Shown: positions 37,502 through 48,293 of the stretch, in pieces | Numbering within the stretch: position 1 is the stretch's first letter | Layout of the letters: each line of letters starts with the position of its first letter | NCBI GenBank assembly: GCA_019022495.1 | Contig: JAFEKR010000005.1 | Coordinates: 3,224,001-3,288,000 of the forward strand | Reading direction: 5' to 3' | DNA length: 64,000 bases | Source: Epichloe hybrida | Taxonomy: Eukaryota > Ascomycota > Sordariomycetes > Hypocreales > Clavicipitaceae | Translations under genes and position numbers: made by a program | Notes under the pieces: generated by a model | The model's database searches: none | Seen by the model: the letters and a program-made list of their open reading frames with translations, nothing else | Told to the model about the DNA's origin: nothing

Positions 37502-37797
37502 TGTTAGAATAAGCATAATATTAATAAGGGTGCGCGCCTCTGATTAGGTAAGCGCGTTATATTACAGACCTACATATCTAGCCTAACCGCGCCGCGATTA
37601 GGGTTAGCATATGTGGCCTCTTTGCTAATAACCCTAATTAAGGCCCCTTTTCCTATAATAAATAGCGCACTCTCTTTGCTTCTATTTAATCCCCCTTTTA
37701 CTTGCTTTAATAGACTAGAATATATAATAATTACGTGCACTTTAGTTTACCCCGAAAACCCTACGCGTAGGTCAATAGTATCCTGTAGATACTAACA
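37502..37797 (+). repeat. 3' LTR of Copia-C
   Basis: It is 296 bp, TGTTAGAATA to AGATACTAACA, followed by GAAAA (37,798-37,802). Compared with the 5' LTR it has lost many CpA and TpG dinucleotides to TpA, for example AACAAGCATG to AATAAGCATA near its start. Confidence 0.92.
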
Positions 37798-38619
37798 GAA
37801 AAGTAATAAGGAAATAATAAGGATTATTACTTTCTTCTTTTTGTAAAAAGAAGGGAAGGAGGTAATCTCTCTTTCTTACTAATAAGCGTAAGGCAAATAG
37901 CACTAAGAGTAAAGGGGGCAAAAAATAAGCAGTAGATGCTTATAGGAAGAGATTAAAGGTCTATTAGAAGGTAATATATTAAAGGAATTTATAGGTATAT
38001 TAGCTAGCTTAGCTAAGGTTATTTAATGTTAGGTTTAAAATAAATACCTCGTGGTAATAGATTTGGTTAGTTAGTTAGTTTTCTTATAATAGACAATAAA
38101 ATCAATAATTAACAATAATATCCTAGATAAATATAACAAAGTTATATCCCTTAGCCTAAGGGTTAATAAATTAATTTATTAGAAGCCTAACAAGCCTATA
38201 ACTAGGATTCTAGTCTCTTCCTTTAGCACACTTATATAGTCATGCCTCTCTACCATAATAACCATTATAGTATAATAAGGGGTAGTAGCGGTAGTATCTA
38301 TAGAAATATCTCTTCTTATAATACCTAGCTTATCTATAGTTATGAAGTTAACCACTAATTAGTATTAGATTTACTAAGGTCCTACGCAGGTAATAAATCC
38401 CGTATAATTTAAAGTTAATAATAGATAGTTAGCTAGCTAGGAAAGAGAGAAAAGAGAGGGAAAGTCTAGATACTAGGAAAGTAGGCAAAATCCATATATA
38501 GGGCAAAAGAGGGGGTGGCAAATTAATGCAGCCAATCATATCGCATATATCGCGCCGGACCCACAATTGGTCTGGTCTTTGGCCACGATTGAATTAATGA
38601 AGATCCGAAGGAATTAACA
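37798..38619 (-). mobile_element. Copia-A1 (part 3 of 3: leader and 5' LTR)
   Basis: The rest of the Copia-A1 gag leader and its 5' LTR lie here. It aligns nearly base for base with 170-994 (Copia-A3). The 257-bp LTR ends at 38,619 and is followed by CTTAT (38,620-38,624), pairing with 10,023-10,027. Confidence 0.9.
38363..38619 (-). repeat. 5' LTR of Copia-A1
   Basis: It is 257 bp and begins with a mutated TATTAGATTT (partner TGTTAGATTC). On its inner side the minus strand reads CTAATTAGTGGTTAAC. Confidence 0.92.
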
Positions 38620-40096
38620 CTTATACTATAAAAGAATTTAGTAGCTAGGTTATTATAACCTTAGTAGGTAAGTATTATCTAGGTAAGTATAAGTTACTAT
38701 ACCTTAGAGGTACCTTAGGTATAGGCTATACTTATAGAGAAGGAAGCTAGGGGCTAGGCCTTAGCTAGATTAATTTAGGTAGTAATAAGTATACTATTAA
38801 AATATTTATAATAGTAAATAAAAATTTTTATAAAGGTAGTATATTACCTCTTACTATTAGTAAACTATAGTATAGCTAGAGTCTTAATAGCTTTACCTAT
38901 AGCTAAAAGGGTCTTAAGGTATTTAAAAATATAATAGAGTTTTAGGTTAGTATTATATAAGTACTTCTCCTAAAGGTATATATAATAGCTAGCTTAGTAA
39001 GGGGTATAGGCCTAGTTTAGCCCTAGAGTATACCTATATATACCTTTATTCTAGAGGTTATTTATATAAGGACTATATAGAAAATTATACTTCTTATTAT
39101 TAAAAAAAGCTTTATTATTAAAGTTTCCTTTTAAAATATACTTACTAAGGTAAGTACCCTTAGGTAAGGTAAGAGAAGGTAAAGAAAGGGAAGGGGGTAT
39201 ACTAAAAGTAAGTTAGTTTAAGGGGAAAATAACTTTACTTATAATAAAAAGTAAACTAGATATAAGAAAAGAACTTTAAGGTTATAGGATAATTAATAAA
39301 TATAGAAAGAAATAGTATAAAAAGAAGGAGTTATAATAATATAAAGGTAAAAAGATATAAAATTAGAGAAAGGGGAATAGGTTATTTATATTTTAGGATA
39401 AATAGGTTAAGCTTTAATTAGAGCATAAGTTATTTATATTTATAAATAATAGCTAGGAGTAAGTAAAGGTAGTATATTATATAGTAAGGGGTTAAATAAT
39501 TTCTAATAAAAGAGTTATATAAAGTAAAGTTTAATTTTAGTAAGTAATAGTTAGAATATAAAGTTAAGGTAAGGTTAAGAGAGTAAAGAAAGTAAGAAGA
39601 TAGCTAGTAATAGAAAGCTATAAAAGAGGTAGCTAGTAGTATTAGGGGTAAAGCTAGAGTAAAGTAAGGTAGTTACTATACTAAAATTCTTTTAGATTTA
39701 TATAGTAAAGGTATAACTTTACTTAGGTACTTACTAGCCCTACTAGACTACCTATACTACTTTACTATATTTTTTTTAAAAGAGCTATAAATAGAGATTT
39801 AGTATTAATATATACTTACTTTTTTTAAGAGATAAGAAAGGAAGGGTAAGTATAGGGGTATATTATAGACTTAAGCTATAAGCTTAAGTTAAGTCTAGCT
39901 CTAGAAAGTCTTTAGAAAGTATATATACTTAGTATGGCTAGTTTAGGGCTTTATATAGACTATGCATAGACTGCGTATAAGAGGCTATATATCTAGATAC
40001 TATATAACCACTAGTATAATTCCTTTTTTTTTCTATAAGAATAATATTCTTATTCTAAACGCTTATATATAGTAGCTATAAGGCTAGTTTATAATA
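38620..40096 (+). mobile_element. Gypsy-1 (part 2 of 2: 3' region and 3' LTR)
   Basis: Gypsy-1 continues after Copia-A1. It aligns with the reverse complement of Gypsy-2 at 14,448-15,930, including the purine-rich stretch just before the 3' LTR (about 39,830-39,860). It carries the second copy of the antisense frame, on the minus strand at about 38,640-39,700, with more stops than in Gypsy-2. The LTR is followed by the duplicated CTTTC (40,097-40,101). Confidence 0.9.
39861..40096 (+). repeat. 3' LTR of Gypsy-1
   Basis: It is 236 bp and starts TATTATAGAC like the 5' LTR at 4,637. Both are strongly mutated relative to Gypsy-2. Confidence 0.9.
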
Positions 40097-42603
40097 CTTT
40101 CTTATAGTTCTTTTCTAAGTACTTAGATAACTAGTATTTTTCTTTACTATATATATAGTACTTCTTTATATAGGAATTTCCTTCTTTTTCTTATAGTTTT
40201 AAGAGGTATTAAGTCTCTTTTCCTTTCCTATTATATCTTTAGTTAGTCTAGAATTACTCTAGGGTTATAGCTTTAGTTAGGAATTATTAATAGTTTTTCT
40301 TCTTTTCCTTAATAAGTTAGATTATTATTCTAATCTATTTATAGAACTCTTATAGTCCCTTTAGTAAGTCTATAATAGCTTCTCTATATTCTAGAATACT
40401 ATTATAAGCTTTTATAAGTTAATTTTAAAGTACCCTTTTACTTTAGCTTACCTTAGGTATTACTTATTATAAAATAGCTAGTTTCTTTATAAGTTTATTA
40501 AAGTAATTAATTATAGATTTACTTAGGTTATTATTTATTATCCCTTATAAAGTAAAGTTATTTTACTCTAGAAAATATCTTTACTATATATTTTTAGTCT
40601 TAAATTATTCTCTTATATAGTTAATAAGCATAAGGAGGTCTTATAGTTAACTAGGTTTTAAGAGGTAGTTTATATAGTATTATAAAGCTTTACCTTTAAG
40701 TATAATCTCAAAAGTATAACTAGCTTATTTAGGTTAAATATTAAGTAACTTATACTTCCTATAGAATATTTAAAGCTTTAATTTAAGAATATTATAGTTA
40801 TTAGTGCTATAAAGTTATTCTTTAAGGTATACCTTTAATAAGTCTATAATTTACTTTAAAGAAAGCCTTTAAGTTTATAAAGATTCTTTAAATACTTTTC
40901 TTTATATTTATAAAAAAGATAGTAAAGTTCTTAGGAAGTAAAAGGGTAGCTTTATAAGAAGTAGCCTTAGGGTTTATTATTCCTTCTAATCTTCCTCTCC
41001 CTTATATTAAGGAGAAAGAAGTATAGCTCTCTAGGCTATACTAATAAAGGTAATATTAGCCCTAGGTAATAGGGGTTAACTTTATTAGTAATATTCTAGC
41101 TTAAGGGTATTTTTAGTAGTATTTTTAAGGTAGTTTTACTAAACTATCTTAGGTAAAGGTATAGGTAATTAAGTTACTTATAAATACTTATAAATAGTAT
41201 CCTTTAGTGCCCTTAATTCTAGATTAATTAACCTTCTTAGAGAAGATTAGCTTACTAATTCCTTTAATAGTAATTATACTAATAGGTAGGGTAAAGGAGT
41301 AAGCTATTAGGATTTAATATTCTTATTATCTAGTAGATTATAAAAGAAATCTTTATTCTCTAGGTTTTTCTAAAAGCCTATATACTTTTTCCTAGCTTCC
41401 TTAATTTTTCTAAGGGTTTAAAATTAGAATTTTTCCTAGTTTACTATCTCTTTAAGGTTATTTACTATCTTTATACCTTTTCTAACTATTATATATACTT
41501 TATTATAAAGAAGATAGTCTTAAAGTTTATTCTAGGAAAGGTCTCTCCTTTTTATAAACTTATTCTTTAACTATCTATAGAAGTTATTACTAAATTTAAA
41601 GAAAAGTATTCTTTTAAATAACCCTTATTCTTTATATTATTTAGTCTTAATAATAATATAGAGAGTAATTTCCTTAGGTATTATTATCTCTTTATATTTA
41701 AAACTCCTTATTTATTAAAGTAATTTCTTTATAATATATTATTAGAGTTTTATAGAGATATAAGGGATTTAGGTAAGGTAAATAGGGTTTTTTCCTTTAT
41801 TAGGGTATTTACTACTATCTCTAGCTTTAATACCTTCTATAGTATTATTATAGCTATTACTCTTACTAGGAACTCTAAATTAACTAGAGGTTTTAGATAG
41901 TTTAGCTATATCTAATATTCTAATTAATTAAGGGGAAGTAAATCTTTTAATATAAGGGGATAGGAGGGGTATAAATATAAGTTTTATAACTTATATTATT
42001 AATATAAAGAATTATAAGGTAAGGTAGTTAACTTTAAATATATAATTAAATATATAATAAAGAAAGATAAGGGGATAGCTTAGCTATTAGTATTAAACCC
42101 TTTTTTATTATTTTAGAATCTATATAAATATAGATATTAATACTAAAGTAAGAAGAGAGCTATATTATACCTTTCTATTAATATAACTTATTATTAAACA
42201 TAGCCCTCCTATTTATAAGGTAAGTTATTATTAGGTAAGCTATCTTTTCTAATTAACCTTACTAATTTATAGTATTTAAAGACTATATAGTTATTTATAA
42301 AGGTAACCACTAATTAGTAAGGGTTTTATAGGGTATTAAATTTAATATAAGAAGGTTATAAGCCTAAAGAATAGTATTATTATTAATTTATCTATTCTAG
42401 GCTATATTATATATAGAAAAAGAGAAGTTAAAAGCTAGAATCCATAATAATAGAAGGAAAGGGGGCCGCGTGTTTATAGCCTTATATTTCCTAGCTAATT
42501 AATAGACTAGGTTATAAGTTATGTGTGGAGCGCGTGCGCGGACTAAGCTTTTGCTAGGTACTTGCGGCTGCGACGCGCGATTGATATCACCTTTGTTCTA
42601 ACA
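40097..42603 (-). mobile_element. Copia-B2 (part 2 of 2: gag and 5' LTR)
   Basis: The 5' part of Copia-B2 resumes after Gypsy-1. Its minus-strand gag aligns with Copia-B1 at about 22,780-25,000. The CTAATTAGTGGTTACCT motif lies at 42,301-42,317 on the minus strand, next to the LTR (42,318-42,603). CTTTT (42,604-42,608) should be one target duplicate; its partner is not in view because the 3' end is lost. Confidence 0.83.
42318..42603 (-). repeat. 5' LTR of Copia-B2
   Basis: It is about 286 bp against 307 bp in Copia-B1, so it carries a small deletion. Its outer end on the minus strand reads TGTTAGAACAAAGGTGATAT, identical to Copia-B1. The outer 150 bp still contain intact CpG-rich sequence. 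Confidence 0.85.
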
Positions 42604-42608
42604 CTTTT

Positions 42609-44420
42609 TCTATTAAGATAAAAGAAGTTATAATGGTTATGTTATAAGGCTTTTTATTACGCCCCTCTCTAGGCTTAAACTCTTAAGGGAATTCCTAGAT
42701 ATCCTTTTCCTTAACTATATATATAAAATAAATCACTTTAATCTTCTATTACTTAATACTTATAGTATTATACTATTAAAGAAGACCTTTTAATTTATAA
42801 CTTACTTCTTAAGTAGTAAGACTAAAGATAACTATTACTAGGTTATTAATATTATTATAAAGCTTTAAAAAGACTGTTTAATCCGCAAGCCCTGTATTAT
42901 TATTACGGACCGCAAAATAGCTCTAATTAACGCACTTAAAAGGAACGTATATTTTAATAACGTGCTATATATTTTATGCTAGTGGCATGTTAATATAAAT
43001 GTACTAGCTAAGTGCAAGCATTTTTTTCTAAAGGCTATGTATAATAAAGAGACTTAGTAGGCTATACACGCACCTTAATTTATAGCTTTTTTAAAGGCTT
43101 AGGAAGCCCTTATATTATATAAATCAGAGCCTGATTTTAAGCGGGAATTAGAGCGCTTCTAGTAGCCTAGTAGGTTCCTAGAGCCTGCTGTTAATCATAT
43201 TATATAAACCTAGATTAATCTATAGAAGGAAAAGATTATGAAGTGCTTTATTAATTAACATTACTACTTTAGCTACATAGTTACTTCTATTATTAAATTA
43301 TTAAATATTACTATAAAGAGAATTCTAATAAGTAGTATAGGTAACCTAACCTCTGTTTTCTAGTGCTTATAAACATACTAGGTTAATTAACATATAAAGA
43401 TATAATAGTCTATAACTAATAAATATCACAAGATATTAAATTTATTACAGAAACCTATCTATAGTATTATCTATAATAAGATCTCCTTTATTACATTATA
43501 GCTTATAATTAATAAGGAAACAGCCCTTAAAAAGCACCCTAAAAAAGCCCTTATATTCCCTTATTACCCTTATAAGCTTATTATATCATATAGTATACTT
43601 TACTAGCATTTTCTTTAGTAGCATACTAAGAATAAGGAGCTAATTTAGCTCTATAAGGTTAACAAGCATTAGCACTAATATTATAATAGATTAAGCCCTA
43701 ATAGTAATTCTAGTAAAGATAAGGATAATTCCTAGGTAGGACTATTTAATCCTATACTAATATAAGGAAAAGGTAAGCCTAAGGGGGCTCTTAGGGTAAA
43801 GAAGAGAAATCTAATTATAGGCACCTTATATAAGCTATTTACTTTTAAATATACCTAGGTAGCAGAGGCTAATAAGGTTTATAAGGCTTATAATACCCTA
43901 TAACTATAACTACTACCTTTAATAGTACTTACTATAATTAGTATAGTCTAAATAGCTTTATATAAGGTTATTAAAGTCCCTAATAATATTAATAATAACC
44001 TATATAAGCCTAGCATAAAATACTATTAATTATATAAGCGCATACTTAATAGGCTTACTAATATTAACTCTAATAATACCTCTAATACCTCTAATGCCTT
44101 AATACTAGAGATTTAAGATAATATTAAGGCTAATAATATAGGAATAGTTATATAATAATATACTTTACTATTATAAGATATATTATGTATTAATAATTAG
44201 CTTATATAGGACTTTTAGGCTAAATTATTATTACAATCACGAGAGAGGGTTATAGCAGAGGTAGCGCTATAGGTAAATATAATTTAGCTAGGGTAGGGGG
44301 TAATTAGGGAGCGATTAGACACTTAGTATAGAGCTACTATATAATTTACTATAGGCGCCTGGTATTGGTTATCGCAGCTACCTTAGCCACATTTGGGGGT
44401 GCTATTTACGCTTACGCGTT
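42609..44420 (+). pseudogene. MULE-type (Mutator-like) transposase remnant
   Basis: A plus-strand frame with many stops resembles the MULE transposase DDE domain of fungal elements: a Trp-Val stretch near 42,840, then Ile-Ile-Thr-Asp-Arg-Lys followed by Leu-Ile-Asn-Ala-Leu-Lys near 42,895-42,940. A Cys-x-Trp-His-x-Asn motif at about 42,975 fits the conserved Cys/His-rich segment, where the first Trp of a Cys-Trp-Trp-His reading is a stop. A Ser/Pro/Gly linker near 43,690-43,820 is typical of the C-terminal part. The N-terminal half is missing, cut off where Copia-B2 begins. Mutation density falls towards 44,200-44,420, at the island edge. No terminal inverted repeats were identified. Confidence 0.65.
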
Positions 44421-44897
44421 TGCTTGATAAACACGCCCTTCATTACCATGCATGAGATCGGTGCCCCTTCCGGTTACTCGTCCCTGGTGGGGTGTGGCAT
44501 GGGTACGTGATTCGCTGGCACCGAGGGAATCATTTGATGTTGGGCAAGTGACTTCGGATATACGGAGTTCGGCGTACATGGGTGGGTGGTCAATGATGCG
44601 GTTAAAATCAGCGCAGACGAGTCACGAGTCCACGAGCCCACGGGTCCACGACTTGTCACGGCTTCCCCGACTCCCGATTCCCGACTGACTGCCCACAAGT
44701 TGTGCGATTACTCTTCCTCCCGGCCAGGCAATGATCTGCGGCCCATCGGCAGTTGCGGGCTGTCCGGCCACACCCAGCTGATGGCATCTCTCCTTGCCGT
44801 CCTTAACTCCCATGAATACTTCAAAGGAAGGCCGTGGGCCTGATCCTTTGTTTCTCTTTTTGCACACACAAACACAAACGCCAGTTCGTTCGCCGAG
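44421..44897. other. Intergenic: island edge and MFS gene 5' region
   Basis: Composition switches within about 100 bp from AT-rich to balanced. Several short open frames overlap on both strands, but none resembles a known protein and all conflict with one another. The stretch probably holds the promoter and 5' leader of the MFS gene; a pyrimidine-rich stretch lies at 44,842-44,890 directly before its start codon. No TATA box is evident. Confidence 0.5.
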
Positions 44898-46633
44898 ATG
44901 GATCCCAAACAGACTCAAGACGGCACCGCCATCGGCCCCGGCCCCAGGGAAACGGCGCGCAACATCGGCCCAACCAAGGAGCGGGCTGTCATCGACATCG
45001 ACACCGTTCACAACGATGAGGCTACCAAGATTCTGGACACGTACGATGGGGACCGGGATTGGACGCGCGACGAGGAGAAGCGGCTGCGTCGTAGGGTTGA
45101 TTGGAGGCTGTTGCCCATTCTCTGCGTAACCTACGGCTTGCAATACTACGACAAGAACATATTGTCGCAGGGAGTAGGTCGATACCCGCCGTCTCATCGC
45201 CAGGTCACATTCACTCGCTCCACGTACGGGCTAACACATTTCATAGGCCCTCTTTGGTCTTCGTCAGGATCTGGGCCTTGACGTGGGTGAGCGCTTTTCT
45301 TGGTGCGCCTCCATCTTCTATCTCGGCTTCCTCGTCGGGGCGTATCCGGTCATGCTTCTGGCCCAGAGATATCCCGTCGAGAGGGTTGCTTCGGCGATTG
45401 TGACTCTGTGGGGTCTGTGCCTGCTTCTCACGACAGTCTGCACCAACTACCAGGGCGTCTATGCTCAGCGCTTCTTTCTCGGTCTCCTGGAGGTCGGCAT
45501 CAGTCCCATGTTCATGCTGATCATTGGAAGTTGGTACAAGAAGAATGAGCAGGCGATGCGTATGGGGTAAAGCATTACTCTGACCTGACATGACAGTCTT
45601 GATTTAAAAAAAAAAAAAAGAAAAAAAAAACCCCTTTGCTGACTCTCTCCCTCGCTCCAGGATCTGGCTTTGCTGCAACGGCTATGTTTCCATGTTCTCG
45701 CCCCTCATCAACTACGGGTTCGGATCTACCAATCCCAACGGCTCCTCCTGGCGTCTGATGTTCTACTTTGCCGGCGGCTTGACCATCGCCTGGGGCATCC
45801 TTCTCCTTTTCATCCTTCCTGCTGATCCTATCCGAGCCAGGGGCCTGGAGCCGCGTGAGCGATATGTTCTCGTCGCCCGTCTGCGTACGAACAACTCGGG
45901 GGTTCGCAATACGCATTACAAGATGAATCAGGCTCTCGAACTAGCCGTGGACCCCAAATTCTGGATCATCTTCTCTATTTCCTTCCTCTGCATGTTTGCA
46001 AATGCCCCCTTGTCAACATTTGTTCCTTTGATTGTTCGAGGCTTTGGCTACAGCAACCTCCAGTCACTTCTTTTGTTCATTCCGGCGGGGGCGTGGAGCG
46101 GCACATTTCAGCTCATATTCAGCTATCTGGCCATGACGTACCCCGGCATCCGGACCTGGCTCATCTTCATTGCCCAGATGGTCACTACCTTGGCTGCTCT
46201 ACTTCTCTGGGTGTTGCCGCTCAGCGCCAAGGGTGCGCTGGTCTTCGCCACGTGCTTCTTGTCGACGCTCGGTAGCGGCTATGTCGTCCTTATGGGCCTG
46301 CAGCTTGCCAACACGGCAGGGTACACCAAGAGATCCATCGCATCCTCTGGTCTATATGTTGGTTACTGTTTCGGAAACTTCATCGGCCCGCTTTGTTTCA
46401 AGAAGCACGATGCGCCGAGATATGTGCCCGGCTTCATTGTCGTCGTCATTGCCTCATTTGTGGCTGGCATCTTGGCACTTGTATATCGCTACGTCTGCAT
46501 CTGGGACAACCGCAAGCGCGACAAGGCTGGCATCTCGGAAGGCTTCGACCATGCTTTTGAGGACGATCTCACGGACATCAAGGTGGGGCTACCTGACGAA
46601 GAAGACAAAAAGAGAAGCAGAAGACGCCGCTAA
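44898..46633 (+). CDS. MFS transporter, allantoate permease-like (ACS family), 3 exons
   Basis: CDS exons are 44,898-45,173, 45,247-45,566 and 45,661-46,633 (522 codons). Introns are GT-AG, 73 and 94 bp; the first has a CTAAC branch site near 45,230, and joining restores Gln-Gly-Ala-Leu-Phe-Gly-Leu. About 66 charged N-terminal residues precede the first membrane segment (71-90), which ends with Tyr-Asp-Lys-Asn. Gly-Leu-Arg-Gln-Asp and Phe-Tyr-Leu-Gly-Phe-Leu follow, as in the Dal5/Tna1-type anion:cation symporters, which import allantoate, nicotinate, pantothenate or similar organic anions at the plasma membrane. Hydrophobic segments and length (family about 480-550) fit 12 helices. The tail ends in a basic run (Arg-Ser-Arg-Arg-Arg-Arg). 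The substrate cannot be deduced. Intron 2 holds an A14-G-A10 tract. The start is the first ATG in a frame with the full N-terminus. Confidence 0.92.
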
Positions 46634-47669
46634 CATGCTTGTAGAACCCTCAATTCCGTTATGTTCTATGAATGGGACAGTCACGCGCACACATGTGGCG
46701 TGGGTGGCAGGTCAGATGTGTATTCTCCTCGACAAGCACCAGCAAACAAGGGGCTGATTCAAAGAAATTTTCGCATTCTAGGAAGTCGAGCTGTTGCCGG
46801 GATGGCGAACTAGTTGACGGAATGAAGGCGCTGGTCTCTGATGGGCAACAGAGCACGTGGTGCAATGTGGCAATAGAAGCAGTCTTTCTGCTAAGCATGA
46901 AACAATTTGAACGCGGGGGAAGTAGTCGTGATTTGAGTCTGTTTCAGGCCCCTGTCCAAGATGCTCCGTGGTAGTACAAACCCAGCTCACATGTTATTCC
47001 GCAACCTTGTCGTTGCCTTGTCCTGATGCACATGTGGAAGGTCAATAGCCGCGGGTAGACCTGCCCAAGGGAGATGACGTATTTTGCCACAATGACCTCG
47101 GGTAACACGACGTTATTGTCAATGCTAATACATTGAAGGTCAATGCTCTCTCTCATCGAGGTAGCATCCTGGTAAAGAGCCGGAACTGGGTAGGGGAGGG
47201 CGAGGCTGGTGACACAGCGATGCCGGGAGTGGCTTGGAGAATCGCGAAGAGTCGTCATGGAGCATTTGTAATGCCGGGCTGTCATGTATGTAAGTTCGAT
47301 ACGTACAGCTGCACTGTGACAGGGGGGCGGAGCAAACGAACAAAGCTGTGTGAAAGCCTATTAATCAGAGACTGCTCTTTGTCAGATTCACAGATCAGGT
47401 TCCCGTGTCCCACTCATGACCTCGTTCGCATGGTGTTGTTTACAAACGGAGACCCGGCTGGGCCCATAAGGCTCTGACTATGACAGACGCTCCTTGCTTG
47501 ACTTCAGCTCTCTATTCGATCTCGTTCTCTTCTTCCTCTCCCCCTCTCCAAACACAAAAGCAGCTCCTCAGATCCATCACACTCAGCAGAAAATCACACC
47601 ACCCTCGCTCGTGCGTACAGAATGAAGGACGATCCAGCCGAGAGGTAAAGTACTGCCCAGCGCAAAGAC
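46634..47669. other. Intergenic region between MFS and BTB genes
   Basis: About 1 kb of balanced composition holds overlapping open frames of 60-115 codons on both strands, none with recognisable domains. It should contain the MFS terminator region and the BTB promoter. No tRNA or repeat was seen. Confidence 0.5.
47508..47600 (+). promoter_or_regulatory. CT-rich tract upstream of the BTB gene
   Basis: A pyrimidine-rich run (CTCTTCTTCCTCTCCCCCTC around 47,525-47,545) followed by CAAACACA and CACACTCAGCAG is typical of fungal core promoters and transcription starts. It ends about 70-160 bp before the ATG at 47,670. Confidence 0.4.
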
Positions 47670-48293
47670 ATGAATGATGCTGATTCAACGCACAGCGTAC
47701 TATCATCTCGATTGATCAAGTTCATCGTCGGGGAGAAAAAGGCCGAATATACTCTACACTCCTATTTAGTTGCTCGACAGTCTCCCGCTCTAGACATCTT
47801 GATCAATGGCGAGATGAAGGAAGCGAAAGAGGGCTGCGTCAATTGGGAAGGGGTCGAAGAACAAGCTTTCCTCTGCTTCAGCCAGTATATATACATCGGA
47901 CAGTATGATGTACTGAATCTCTTCTTCAATAACCACGAAACAGGGAGCATTGATGATTGGCGTGCACGACTTCTTTGCCATGCTCATACATACTGTTTTG
48001 CAGATTGCTATGGAATCCATGAGCTCATGGACTCGTCTTTCAAAAAGCTTGATGCCGACCTTAAACAAGCTCAGCAAAATCGTACTGTCATCACCGTCAT
48101 GCCAGCGCTAGTAAAGCTCTGTTGGCCTCATCAGTCCCCTCCAGCCCTCCAGGATATGCTACTAAATCATGTCGTGGATCAAATCAGGAACCTTTGGACA
48201 GAAGAATCTTTCAGTGTGTTCCTCGAGGATTGCCCAGAATTCTCGACGGCGCTTTTGAAGAGAATTGCGCTACGACAATATGGCTTATGCTAA
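47670..48293 (+). CDS. BTB/POZ domain protein
   Basis: A single-exon protein of 207 residues. Residues 11-75 form the N-terminal half of a BTB/POZ fold in its common fungal form: Phe-Ile-Val-Gly, then Thr-Leu-His-Ser, Ala-Arg-Gln-Ser-Pro-Ala-Leu-Asp, a Gly-Glu-Met-Lys-Glu-Ala stretch, and Phe-x-x-Phe-x-x-Tyr-Ile-Tyr-x-Gly-x-Tyr. The next helices (about 105-130) carry the Ala-His...Tyr-x-Phe-Ala-Asp pattern of the fungal BTB C-terminal half. BTB domains mediate dimerisation and, in some proteins, Cullin-3 binding; fungi have many stand-alone BTB proteins of unknown role. No second domain is visible, so the partner and function are unknown. An upstream ATG at 47,623 opens only eight codons, so 47,670 is preferred. 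Confidence 0.85.
   Translation: MNDADSTHSVLSSRLIKFIVGEKKAEYTLHSYLVARQSPALDILINGEMKEAKEGCVNWEGVEEQAFLCFSQYIYIGQYDVLNLFFNNHETGSIDDWRARLLCHAHTYCFADCYGIHELMDSSFKKLDADLKQAQQNRTVITVMPALVKLCWPHQSPPALQDMLLNHVVDQIRNLWTEESFSVFLEDCPEFSTALLKRIALRQYGLC

Larger units (their letters stand above)
31418..37797 (+). mobile_element. Copia-C, full-length Copia element inserted in Copia-A1
   Basis: This plus-strand Copia element is 6,380 bp with two 296-bp LTRs and target duplication GAAAA. The host sequence joins cleanly across it: the same leader is unbroken in Copia-A3 near position 170. CTAATTAGTGGTTATC follows the 5' LTR at 31,714. Its 5' LTR is much less mutated than its 3' LTR. It is related to Copia-B in pol but has a distinct LTR. 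Confidence 0.93.

Noticed and set aside
44452..44843. Overlapping plus-strand frames of 78 and 85 codons before the MFS gene
   Set aside because: No similarity to known proteins, mutually exclusive, and located in the probable promoter.
44622..45197. 191-codon open frame on the minus strand
   Set aside because: It is the shadow of the MFS first exon and its upstream region; no recognisable domain, and the plus-strand gene is clear.
46672..47477. Open frames of 100-114 codons in the MFS-BTB spacer, both strands
   Set aside because: Low-complexity of evidence: no domain, no splice structure, no preferred strand.
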